Assembly (NCBI GenBank): GCA_028876035.1
Contig: JAGWTK010000169.1
Span: 1-7,944, forward strand
DNA from: Bacteroidota bacterium
GTDB taxonomy: Bacteria; Bacteroidota; Bacteroidia; Chitinophagales; Chitinophagaceae
Direction: 5' to 3'
Length of the DNA stretch: 7,944 nt
Under the pieces are notes generated by a model. The model worked only from the letters and a program-made list of their open reading frames with translations, searched no databases and was not told the DNA's origin. Every line of letters starts with the position of its first letter. The first letter of the stretch is position 1. Shown one piece after another: positions 1 to 6,356 of the stretch. The translations under genes were made by a program, and so were the position numbers.

Positions 1-290
1 AGGAGAAAAGTTTCTGCGATACCAATCGCAAATGCAAAAAAGAAGGTGATGAAAATAAAGCCAAATATCTGCTGCTCAATGGGCTTGATGAGGATATGGG
101 ATCGCCGGATGGCTTCGCGCATGAGGTGGGAGAGGGGGATCCCGATACTCAGGTAAAGAAATACCCGCTGGAAAAATTTGGGGTCGAGCCGGTCAAAGGT
201 ATAGGCAAAAAACACCGTCACCAGCACGAAAAGACTCCAGCCAAGCAGCTGGAAAAGCCAGTAAACAGGCAGCTTTTTCAGAAAACTCAT
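1..290 (-). CDS. Sensor histidine kinase, LytS/YehU type, N-terminal membrane part (partial)
   Basis: This is the first 96 codons of a minus-strand gene that runs off the left edge, read from an ATG at 290-288. The visible part is almost entirely hydrophobic. It opens MSFLKKLPVYWLFQLLGW, with likely membrane segments at about residues 10-32, 43-57 and 75-96, separated by short charged loops (FDRLDPKFFQR, REAIRRSHILIKP). The YW-LFQLLGW-FAYTFDR opening and the following GIPLSHLMR segment are typical of Bacteroidota membrane kinases of the LytS/YehU family. In that family a His-kinase domain (PF06580) follows and a LytTR response regulator is usually next door. The kinase domain itself is outside the window, so the function rests on the N-terminal pattern only. 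No Shine-Dalgarno precedes the start. The gene is divergent from dxs. Confidence 0.72.
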   Translation of the reverse strand, partial: MSFLKKLPVYWLFQLLGWSLFVLVTVFFAYTFDRLDPKFFQRVFLYLSIGIPLSHLMREAIRRSHILIKPIEQQIFGFIFITFFFAFAIGIAETFL

Positions 291-420
291 ATTGTAAAGC
301 TATTGCGATTCAGCGCTTCTAATATAGCTATTTGTATGAGTGGTTAAATAAATAAGTAAGCAGAAACCAGGCCGGGAGGGGGATTTTGGCGCTTTCTGAA
401 CCAAAGCGGCCCCGGGACGT

Positions 421-454
421 TTGGTAGCTTTGACCGTTAGGAACGTTATCTTTG
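421..454 (+). promoter_or_regulatory. Bacteroidota-type promoter of dxs
   Basis: TATCTTTG at 447-454 is a perfect match to the Bacteroidota -7 element TAnnTTTG. A TTG at 421-423, preceded by another T, can serve as the -33 element with 23 bp between, at the long end of the known range. Transcription would start around 460, giving a leader of only about 10 nt before the ATG at 472. This argues that the in-frame TTG at 421 is promoter sequence and not a start codon. Confidence 0.6.
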
Positions 455-471
455 TACTTCATACTTTTTCT

Positions 472-2400
472 ATGGAACTGGCCCCCGGACCACTATTAAA
501 AACCATCGATTCCCCCGCTGACCTGAAAAAGCTCAGCCAGGATCAGCTGCACCAGCTCTGCGATGAGTTGCGTCAATATATTATTGACGTTGTTAGTGTG
601 CATGGCGGTCATTTTGCAGCCAGTTTAGGCGTCGTAGAATTGAGTGTTGCGCTTCATTATGTATACAATACGCCGTACGACCAACTCGTGTGGGATGTGG
701 GTCACCAGGCTTATGGCCATAAGATCCTCACCGGTCGGCGCGATACCTTCCACACGAACCGGAAATACCATGGCATCAGCGGTTTCCCCAAGAGAAGTGA
801 AAGCGAGTATGATACTTTTGGTGTAGGACATTCTTCTACCTCTATCTCCGCTGCCCTTGGAATGGCTATGGCAGCTAAATACAAAAAAGAAGACCGCAAA
901 TCAGTGGCTATCATCGGGGATGGAGCCATGACGGCCGGACTTGCCTTCGAAGGCATGAACCACGCGGGTGTAACCGATGCCGATATGCTCATTATCCTGA
1001 ACGACAATTGCATGAGCATCGACCCCAATGTAGGCGCGCTCAAAGAATACCTTACCGATATCACCACTTCCCAAACCTATAACCGGTTCAAAGACGATAT
1101 CTGGAAGGCGCTCGGCAAACTGCCGGTGGGCAAGACCTTTAGCCGTGAAATGGCGAGTAAGCTGGAACACAGCATCAAAGGCTTTGTCAATAAAAGCAGT
1201 AACCTTTTTGAAGCCCTGAAACTGCGTTATTTTGGTCCGATCGACGGGCACAATATCACCAAACTGGTAGATACCATCCAGGATCTGAAAAATATCCCCG
1301 GTCCAAAACTGCTGCACATCGTTACGGTAAAAGGAAAAGGATATTCGCTGGCGGAAAAGGATCAAACCAAATGGCATGCGCCTGGATTGTTCGATAAAAT
1401 CACCGGCGAGATTTATAAAAAGAAATTCGATCTGCCCCAGCCACCCAAATACCAGGACGTATTTGGTCATACCATGATTGAACTGGCAGAGCAAAACGAT
1501 AAAATTTTTGGCATCACACCCGCCATGCCCAGCGGTTCCTCTCTCAAATACATGATGGATAAAATGCCCGATCGTGCATTTGACGTGGGCATTTGCGAAC
1601 AGCATGCCGTTACACTCAGCGCCGGCATGGCAACGCAGGGCATGAAAGTGTTCTGCAATATTTACTCTTCCTTTATGCAGCGTGCCTACGACCAGGTGCT
1701 GCATGATGTGGCGATACAGCATTTGCCGGTGATATTTTGTTTGGACCGGGCCGGACTGGTGGGAGAAGACGGACCCACCCACCACGGGGCCTATGATATT
1801 GCGTACATGCGTTGCATCCCGGGAATGGTGATTGCCGCGCCGATGAACGAAGCTGAATTGCGGAACATGATGTACACGGCCCAACTCGAGTCAACCGATA
1901 CACCGTTTACCATTCGCTATCCACGCGGCGAAGGAGTGATGCCTGTATGGCGCACGCCCATGGAAGCATTGGAGATCGGCAAGGGCCGGAAGTTGAAAGA
2001 TGGGAATGATATCGCGATCCTTTCATTGGGTCATCCAGGTAATTTCGCGGCGGCGGCGATTCGTGATTTGAAGATTGACGGAATCAACCCGGCTCATTAC
2101 GATATGCGTTTCGCCAAACCGCTGGATGAAGCGATGCTGCATGAGGTATTTGCGAAGTATCAAAAAGTGATCACTGTAGAAGATGGAACAGTTACCGGTG
2201 GTTTCGGATCGGCGGTGGCGGAATTCATGGCTGTACATGGCTATACCGCAGCACTGAAAATGCTGGGCATACCTGATCGTTATGTGGAGCATGGCACCCT
2301 GAAAGACCTGCACAAAGAATGCGGCTACGATACCAACGGCATTGCAGCAGCGGTACGTGAAATGATGCGCGAAAAAGTAGAAGTGAGGCTACCCGCCTGA
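472..2400 (+). CDS. dxs: 1-deoxy-D-xylulose-5-phosphate synthase
   Basis: This cytoplasmic enzyme joins pyruvate and glyceraldehyde 3-phosphate, using thiamine diphosphate, to make DXP, the first step of the MEP isoprenoid pathway. The 642-residue product is close to the usual family length of about 620-640. Visible landmarks are HFAASLG with His47 (the E. coli His49 position), the ThDP/Mg motif GDGAMTAG (149-156) closing with NDN (177-179), VGICEQHAVT with catalytic Glu376, and DRAGLVGEDGPTHHG (425-439) with the substrate-binding His437. The phosphate-site YPRG (483-486) and the C-terminal transketolase domain with TVEDGTVTGGFGS (568-580) follow. All key residues are present. I chose the ATG at 472 over the in-frame TTG at 421 because the TTG overlaps the promoter. 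The gene is monocistronic, with its own promoter and terminator. One small oddity is Cys375 just before the catalytic Glu, where many homologues have Ala. Confidence 0.97.
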   Translation: MELAPGPLLKTIDSPADLKKLSQDQLHQLCDELRQYIIDVVSVHGGHFAASLGVVELSVALHYVYNTPYDQLVWDVGHQAYGHKILTGRRDTFHTNRKYHGISGFPKRSESEYDTFGVGHSSTSISAALGMAMAAKYKKEDRKSVAIIGDGAMTAGLAFEGMNHAGVTDADMLIILNDNCMSIDPNVGALKEYLTDITTSQTYNRFKDDIWKALGKLPVGKTFSREMASKLEHSIKGFVNKSSNLFEALKLRYFGPIDGHNITKLVDTIQDLKNIPGPKLLHIVTVKGKGYSLAEKDQTKWHAPGLFDKITGEIYKKKFDLPQPPKYQDVFGHTMIELAEQNDKIFGITPAMPSGSSLKYMMDKMPDRAFDVGICEQHAVTLSAGMATQGMKVFCNIYSSFMQRAYDQVLHDVAIQHLPVIFCLDRAGLVGEDGPTHHGAYDIAYMRCIPGMVIAAPMNEAELRNMMYTAQLESTDTPFTIRYPRGEGVMPVWRTPMEALEIGKGRKLKDGNDIAILSLGHPGNFAAAAIRDLKIDGINPAHYDMRFAKPLDEAMLHEVFAKYQKVITVEDGTVTGGFGSAVAEFMAVHGYTAALKMLGIPDRYVEHGTLKDLHKECGYDTNGIAAAVREMMREKVEVRLPA

Positions 2401-2420
2401 TAGATGCAAGAAGAAATTTG

Positions 2421-2446
2421 AAGCCGGTCGTTGAGCCGGCTTTTTT
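2421..2446 (+). terminator. Rho-independent terminator after dxs
   Basis: A 7-bp stem, AAGCCGG (2421-2427) pairing with CCGGCTT (2436-2442), closes an 8-nt loop and runs into six T residues (2441-2446). It lies 20 bp after the dxs stop codon and should end the dxs transcript, so the next gene needs its own promoter. Confidence 0.85.
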
Positions 2447-2501
2447 ATGCGTGCCTGTTAAAGTTATGATAAGGTGATTGTCCCCCCTGTACGCAAATAT
2501 G

Positions 2502-2541
2502 GAGCGGGAACGTTTTTGCATCTGCTGCAAAAACCCCGCTC
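2502..2541 (+). promoter_or_regulatory. Long hairpin abutting a GTG start codon
   Basis: GAGCGGG (2502-2508) pairs with CCCGCTC (2535-2541), and GTTTTTGCA (2512-2520) pairs with TGCAAAAAC (2526-2534) around the loop TCTGC. The result is 16 paired positions interrupted only by a 3-nt bulge (AAC, 2509-2511). The 3' arm ends on the base directly before the GTG at 2542. No T-run follows, so it is not an ordinary terminator. In an mRNA it would bury the whole ribosome-binding region. A regulatory role is inferred. The DNA symmetry could also be a protein-binding site. Confidence 0.6.
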
Positions 2542-3177
2542 GTGAAACGCCTTTCTATCTTCCTCCTGTTCGTGCTGATTTTTATTGCAGGCAGTGCTGC
2601 CTGGTATTATTCGAAACTACATTCAAATAAGCGGGTCAGCAACCATCGTGTTGTCAATTCTCCTGCTGCGGAAAGCCAGCGTATCGCGGAACATGCAGTC
2701 ACCGCGTCGGCATACGCGGCTCAACATGGTCTCAGCAATGATCTGTTCTTTCTTATTGATATGCGGATAGCCTCGGGTAAGCCCCGCTTCTTTGTATATG
2801 ATAACAAAGCAAAGCAAACAATACTGGAAGGATTGGTCACCCATGGCCGGTGTAATCAGAACTGGCTCGAAGGCCGCAGGTATGGCAACGAACCCGGCTG
2901 TGGTTGTACTTCACTGGGAAAATACAAAGTAGGAAATCCTTACCGGGGCCGATTCGGACTCGCCTATAAATTATATGGACTCGAATCGACCAACAGTCAT
3001 GCATTTGATCGTTTCGTAGTACTGCATTCAATGCAATGCGTACCTGAGGCGGCAGTTGATCCGTATCCGATTTGCCAGAGTGATGGTTGTCCCACTGTTT
3101 CTCCGCACTTTCTCAAAACATTGGCGCCCATCATAGATAAGAGTACAGCGCCTTTGTTATTGTGGATATATGAATAG
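2542..3177 (+). CDS. Membrane-anchored murein L,D-transpeptidase-like protein (YkuD_2 type)
   Basis: This is a 211-residue protein with an uncleaved-looking signal anchor at about residues 4-21 (MKRLSIFLLFVLIFIAG) and a short linker rich in polar residues. A YkuD_2-type catalytic domain fills the rest, from about residue 65 to the end. Active-site features are the His in FVVLHSM (His162) and the Cys in CQSDGCPTVSP (Cys183), with Ser180 three residues before it. L,D-transpeptidases of this fold act on peptidoglycan stem peptides in the periplasm, but the substrate of the YkuD_2 branch is not well established and could differ. Besides Cys183 there are five other cysteines (104, 120, 122, 166, 178), so disulfides are possible. 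The start is a GTG. No in-frame ATG lies nearby upstream, and the next internal Met is residue 74, after the anchor. A paralogue lies at 3968-4744. Confidence 0.82.
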   Translation: MKRLSIFLLFVLIFIAGSAAWYYSKLHSNKRVSNHRVVNSPAAESQRIAEHAVTASAYAAQHGLSNDLFFLIDMRIASGKPRFFVYDNKAKQTILEGLVTHGRCNQNWLEGRRYGNEPGCGCTSLGKYKVGNPYRGRFGLAYKLYGLESTNSHAFDRFVVLHSMQCVPEAAVDPYPICQSDGCPTVSPHFLKTLAPIIDKSTAPLLLWIYE

Positions 3178-3208
3178 TTTAATAGTTTAAATGTTTAAAA
3201 GTTTAAGG
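3177..3208 (+). repeat. Left array: four tandem GTTTAANN octamers
   Basis: There are four head-to-tail 8-bp units, each starting GTTTAA, at 3177, 3185, 3193 and 3201 (last two bases TA, AT, AA, GG). The first unit uses the final G of the preceding gene's TAG stop. Units 3 and 4 (3193-3208) are a perfect 16-bp inverted match to 3348-3363 in the right array. The 123 bp between the arrays hold no convincing ORF or RNA gene. Confidence 0.85.
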
Positions 3209-3331
3209 TTGTTTCTGTGTAGCGGCATAATTAAATACCGGCACCTTGAATGGTCAAAACTGATGATCAGCAGATGCAACCACTACGAAAAGAGGTTGTT
3301 GTACATCGTTAGGGGCATGCACTTACAGAAC

Positions 3332-3363
3332 TTTTAAACCTTTAAACCCTTAAACTTTTAAAC
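3332..3363 (-). repeat. Right array: four GTTTAANN octamers in inverted orientation
   Basis: Read on the minus strand, four 8-bp units start GTTTAA at 3363, 3355, 3347 and 3339 (last two bases AA, GG, AG, AA). Unit length and copy number equal those of the left array, and the orientation is opposite. The two arrays could fold into a long A/T-rich stem around the 123-bp spacer. This may be a family of intergenic repeats or a degenerate miniature inverted-repeat element. No target-site duplication is evident. Confidence 0.85.
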
Positions 3364-3427
3364 TTCGGGATTTTGTTCCAGTCTATGATACACAACCAAC
3401 TTGAAAAAATAAAAAAATCATCACTTT

Positions 3428-3754
3428 ATGAAAAAGTACATCATCGCAGCCAGCCTCTTAATGGGATTTGTAAGTCTTTCTGCTTCCGGTTTTGCACAAG
3501 CGCGCACACCCCATGTACGTGCCCGCCAGGAGCGTCAGCAGGGAAGAATAGCCCAAGGCGTGAAATCAGGTGAACTGACCGCCCGTGAAACCGCGCATCT
3601 TGAAATGCGCGAAGCAAAAATTCAGCACGATAAAAAAGAAGCCAAGGCCGATGGTGTGGTAACCGCACAGGAGCGCCGGAAGTTAAACCGCGAGCAGAAT
3701 CGTGCGAGCCGTGCCATCTATCGTCAGAAACACGATGGCCAGGACAGGAACTAA
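3428..3754 (+). CDS. Small secreted protein with two EF-hand-like half-motifs
   Basis: This is a 108-residue protein with a clear signal peptide: MKK, a hydrophobic core at about 4-20, and likely cleavage after GFAQA (residues 21-25). The mature part is short, very basic and probably helical, rich in Arg, Gln, Glu, Lys and Ala. Two segments resemble each other and the second half of an EF-hand calcium loop: QGVKSGELTARE (43-54) and EAKADGVVTAQE (71-82). Both share G-x-[LV]-T-A-x-E, but the first acidic ligands are missing or replaced. Similar small Q/R-rich proteins with an IAQGVxSGxLT pattern occur in many Gram-negative bacteria without known function, as far as I recall. The leader is A/T-rich (3401-3416), suiting Bacteroidota translation starts. 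The gene sits between two L,D-transpeptidase-like paralogues, which suggests an envelope role but does not prove one. Confidence 0.8.
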   Translation: MKKYIIAASLLMGFVSLSASGFAQARTPHVRARQERQQGRIAQGVKSGELTARETAHLEMREAKIQHDKKEAKADGVVTAQERRKLNREQNRASRAIYRQKHDGQDRN

Positions 3755-3783
3755 GTCTTTTGAGTTCAGTCGTATATAGTAAT

Positions 3784-3813
3784 AAAGCCCGGGCAACCGG
3801 GCTTTGTTTTTTT
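3784..3813 (+). terminator. Rho-independent terminator with GCAA tetraloop
   Basis: A perfect 9-bp stem, AAAGCCCGG (3784-3792) pairing with CCGGGCTTT (3797-3805), is capped by the stable GNRA-type loop GCAA. It is followed by G and a run of seven T (3807-3813). It lies 29 bp after the small secreted protein's stop and should isolate it from the downstream lipoprotein gene. Confidence 0.92.
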
Positions 3814-3821
3814 ACGATCTT

Positions 3822-3851
3822 TTTGTTGTCTTACTCGTATAATTACGATTG
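3822..3851 (+). promoter_or_regulatory. Possible promoter of the lipoprotein transpeptidase gene
   Basis: TTTG (3822-3825), 18 bp, then TACGATTG (3844-3851) matches the -33/-7 pattern with one mismatch in TAnnTTTG. It would give a leader of roughly 110 nt before the ATG at 3968. A competing weak match, TAACCTTG at 3954-3961, lies too near the start to leave a normal leader. Confidence 0.22.
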
Positions 3852-3967
3852 CAGGAATTACGGTCTTTTTAGATCTTTATGAACCATCCATCCTCCTCTG
3901 GAAAGCAGACTGTCGTTATATGCGGCATTGTATTATCCTCTATCCGGCAACCTTAACCTTGATCCTT

Positions 3968-4744
3968 ATGTACCCTAAATTATTACACACCCTTGCCGGT
4001 GCCTGTCTGTTACTATTCACTGCCTGTACCAGTGTCTACCATTCCGCCGGTATTTCCAATGAGCAGCTTTCCGTAACGCAACAACACCAAAAAGTCCATC
4101 ACTTTATCGGGCCACCTGAATACATTCCTGAAACAGCTTCCCCTACAATCATTGAGAAGGGCGGAAAGTATACGGCCATGCCTCCTTCGTACATGCGTTC
4201 GAAAGCTGAAGCCGGCGCAGCTGCCTGCAATCTGGTGGCACTTCGTAAACACGTTCGCCATCTGAAAAAATATGCGATGGCAAACGGCTACGATACCAGT
4301 CTTGCACTGGTAGCGGATATGCAGGTGAAATCGGGCCAGGCACGGTTCTTCCTGGTGAACCTTGCCAACGATAGTATTTTAAAGAAGGGTTTGGTCGCAC
4401 ACGGGAAGGGCGCAGAGCTGTTCACGTTCAACCGCAGGTTTTCCAATGATGAAGGCAGCCGTTGTACTTCCCTTGGCATGTATAAAATCGGCAAAGCGTA
4501 TAATGGAAGTTTCGGCTTGTCGTATAAATTGTATGGGTTGGAAAAATCCAACAGCAATGCGGCGAAGCGTTTTGTGGTATTACACTCCATGAATGGCATA
4601 CCCGATAGCGAAACCACCTGGCCGATCATACAATCAGAAGGTTGTCCGGCTGTAGCCCCTGCCTTTCTCGCGGAACTCGCGCCGGTACTGGACAACAGCG
4701 CCCGACCCATGCTTTTATACATCTATGCAGATGGTGCGAGGTAA
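3968..4744 (+). CDS. Lipoprotein murein L,D-transpeptidase-like protein (YkuD_2 type)
   Basis: I read 258 residues from the ATG at 3968. An in-frame ATG at 3920 would add 16 residues ahead of a complete signal peptide, so the later start fits better. MYPKLLHTLAGACLLLFTAC is a type II signal with lipobox-like FTAC and lipidated Cys20. The -3 Phe is a loose lipobox, acceptable in this phylum. A low-complexity linker follows (about 21-80), then the YkuD_2-type domain from about 88 to 255. Active-site features are LHSM (His206) and QSEGCPAVAP (Cys226, Ser223). It closely resembles the product of 2542-3177: both carry CTSLG, GLxYKLYGLE, RFVVLHSM and QSxGCP. The anchors differ, lipid here against a membrane helix there. 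No acidic lipoprotein export signal follows Cys20. Peptidoglycan modification is inferred from the fold. It converges on the pirin genes with an 11-bp gap. Confidence 0.83.
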   Translation: MYPKLLHTLAGACLLLFTACTSVYHSAGISNEQLSVTQQHQKVHHFIGPPEYIPETASPTIIEKGGKYTAMPPSYMRSKAEAGAAACNLVALRKHVRHLKKYAMANGYDTSLALVADMQVKSGQARFFLVNLANDSILKKGLVAHGKGAELFTFNRRFSNDEGSRCTSLGMYKIGKAYNGSFGLSYKLYGLEKSNSNAAKRFVVLHSMNGIPDSETTWPIIQSEGCPAVAPAFLAELAPVLDNSARPMLLYIYADGAR

Positions 4745-4755
4745 TATGATCCGCT

Positions 4756-5607
4756 TTAATAACTGAGGGTTCCCATCCGGCCGCTTTCATAGTCGGCGAT
4801 GGCGCCCTGCACTTCTTCGAGACTGTTCATCACAAACGGCCCGTAGCTCACTACTTTTTCTTTGATGGGTGCTCCGCCCAGCAAGATCAGTTCTGCATCT
4901 TCAATAGCAGTAAAGGAAACCTGGTCGCCATTCATTTCAAAATTCACCAGTTCACCCGCAACGGGTTTGCTGTTGAGTACCTGCAGACTGCCTTTCATGA
5001 TATAAAGCGCCGATGTGTATGAAGGGTCAACGGGCAATGTTACCGGCTGCCCTTTGCGGAGCTGCAGGTGGTAGAGGAACATGGGTGTTTGCGTTGCTAC
5101 TGGTGATGTGTAATCGCCAAATTTTCCCAAAACAACTTTCAAAGAATAGACTTCCTTTTGCAGCTTGGGAAGCGAAGCGCTGTTGTAATGATGGAAGACA
5201 GGTGCGCCATGTTTCTTTTCTGCGGGCAGGTTGATCCAAATTTGCAGTAGTTGTACCTTACCGCCTTTTTGCAGCATTTGGCTGGTGGGACCTTCGGAAT
5301 GTACAATGCCTGCGCCGGCGCTCATCCAGTTAATGTCTCCTGCTCCGGCGATTTGGTCATGCCCCTGGCTATCGCGGTGAAAGAATTCACCTTCCAGCAA
5401 ATAGGTCATTACGTCGAACCCGGCATGCGGGTGCGGCGGTATTCTGGTGTCGCTCCCCGGTTTTAGTTCCGTGGAAGGCATGTGGTGCACCAGCAGGAAT
5501 GGGTCTACCTGTTTCAGGTTACGGGTAGGGAATACATTTTTTATGGAGAAACTACCTACGTGTTCGTTCGTGGCCAGTTCAACACTGGCAATGGTTCTTG
5601 TGGTCAT
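4756..5607 (-). CDS. Pirin family protein (longer paralogue)
   Basis: This is a 283-residue bicupin of the pirin family. The N-terminal cupin carries the metal ligands in PPHPHAGFD (His59, His61) and GIVHSEGP (His103, Glu105), the same four-ligand pattern that binds Fe in human pirin. The C-terminal pirin cupin spans about 165-275. Family members range from quercetin 2,3-dioxygenase activity to redox-sensing regulation, so the substrate is not predictable. I chose the ATG at 5607: the codon before it is a GTG, but a textbook AAGGAGGT sits 4 bp upstream of the ATG. It lies 19 bp after the other pirin gene and is probably co-transcribed with it. It is only about a third identical in feel to that gene, so the pair is two branches and not a recent duplicate. 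Confidence 0.92.
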   Translation of the reverse strand: MTTRTIASVELATNEHVGSFSIKNVFPTRNLKQVDPFLLVHHMPSTELKPGSDTRIPPHPHAGFDVMTYLLEGEFFHRDSQGHDQIAGAGDINWMSAGAGIVHSEGPTSQMLQKGGKVQLLQIWINLPAEKKHGAPVFHHYNSASLPKLQKEVYSLKVVLGKFGDYTSPVATQTPMFLYHLQLRKGQPVTLPVDPSYTSALYIMKGSLQVLNSKPVAGELVNFEMNGDQVSFTAIEDAELILLGGAPIKEKVVSYGPFVMNSLEEVQGAIADYESGRMGTLSY

Positions 5608-5611
5608 CACG

Positions 5612-5619
5612 ACCTCCTT
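5612..5619 (-). promoter_or_regulatory. Strong Shine-Dalgarno sequence, AAGGAGGT
   Basis: The minus strand reads AAGGAGGT, then CGTG, then the ATG at 5607. This is a full match to the anti-Shine-Dalgarno, while the other genes here have weak or no such site. It fixes the start of the second pirin gene and lies within the 19-bp gap between the two pirins. Confidence 0.8.
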
Positions 5620-5626
5620 TTCTTTT

Positions 5627-6340
5627 TTAAAATGTCATGGGAATTTCGATAGCGAGTACCGTGCTGTTGGTATCCGCATAGATATTGGTTTCATCGCTCT
5701 CACTTACGCCTACTGCGTCTCTTTTACCAACGGTGGTACCGCCAATATTGCCCTTTCCTTCTATCACAAAAAAGTAAACGCCGCTGCCAGGGAAGTGATT
5801 TTTATAGAGCAGTGTCTTGCCTGCTTCAATTTCAGCCAAAGAAAATTTTGCATCCTGGTTGATCCATACGCCGCCATCTTTTTCGTCGGGACTCACCACA
5901 ACCTGCCATTGGTTGTTACGGCCATCGGCAGAAAATGTTTTTTGGTCATACCGCGGTGTGATGTTCATTTTTTTCGGGAAGACCCAGATCTGCAGAAAAT
6001 TAACCGTTTCTGTTTTAGACGCGTTGAATTCCGAATGCGTTAAACCCGAACCGGCGCTCATGATTTGTACATCACCGGTATTGATCGACTCGGCTGTACC
6101 AGTGCTGTCTTTGTGGGCCAGGGCACCGGATAATGGTATCGATACGATTTCCATATTGTCGTGCGGGTGGGTGCCAAAGCCGGCGCCGCCTTTAACAATA
6201 TCATCGTTCAGTACACGCAATGCTCCGAAATGCATTTTTTCGGGATTGTGCCAATGGCCGAAGCTGAAGGAGTGGTGACTATCGAGCCAGCCAAAATTGA
6301 CGTGTCCACGTTCTGAAGCGGGGTGAAATATTGTTTTCAT
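5627..6340 (-). CDS. Pirin family protein, YhhW-like (putative quercetin 2,3-dioxygenase)
   Basis: This 237-residue bicupin matches the length and pattern of E. coli YhhW (231 residues). It starts with MKTIFHPASERGHVNFGWLD and SHHSFSFGHW, hallmarks of this branch. The metal site is GTHPHDNMEIVS (His58, His60) plus GLTHSEFN (His102, Glu104), all four ligands present. A second, degenerate cupin fills about 145-237. YhhW-type enzymes cleave quercetin in vitro, but their natural substrate is unknown. The start is the ATG at 6340-6338, preceded by AAAAGGAAAG, a moderate ribosome site. It is first in a two-gene pirin operon, and an 18-bp palindrome 16 bp upstream of the ATG suggests repression or induction by a dimeric regulator, which is not encoded in the window. 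Confidence 0.93.
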   Translation of the reverse strand: MKTIFHPASERGHVNFGWLDSHHSFSFGHWHNPEKMHFGALRVLNDDIVKGGAGFGTHPHDNMEIVSIPLSGALAHKDSTGTAESINTGDVQIMSAGSGLTHSEFNASKTETVNFLQIWVFPKKMNITPRYDQKTFSADGRNNQWQVVVSPDEKDGGVWINQDAKFSLAEIEAGKTLLYKNHFPGSGVYFFVIEGKGNIGGTTVGKRDAVGVSESDETNIYADTNSTVLAIEIPMTF

Positions 6341-6356
6341 ATACTTTCCTTTTATT

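Noticed and set aside
390..408. Small stem-loop CGCTTT/AAAGCG between the kinase and dxs
   Set aside because: It has only six pairs and no T-run, and no gene ends there on either strand. It may be chance in a GC-rich patch just upstream of the dxs promoter.
421..471. Upstream TTG start adding 17 residues to Dxs
   Set aside because: The extension resembles no Dxs N-terminus and overlaps the -33 and -7 promoter elements.
901..1884. Long open frame on the minus strand, 327 codons
   Set aside because: It lies fully antisense to the conserved catalytic core of dxs, and its translation is His/Phe-rich with no recognisable domain. It is a shadow of dxs codon use.
3177..3363. Insertion sequence or CRISPR array
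   Set aside because: There is no transposase, no target duplication and no spacer-repeat alternation. The units are 8 bp and directly contiguous.
3920..3967. Upstream ATG adding 16 residues to the lipoprotein
   Set aside because: It would put a second hydrophobic stretch before a complete lipoprotein signal peptide that starts at the ATG at 3968.
5447..6043. Open frame of 198 codons on the plus strand
   Set aside because: It spans the ends of both pirin genes in antisense and has no plausible domain. Both pirins carry complete metal sites on the other strand.
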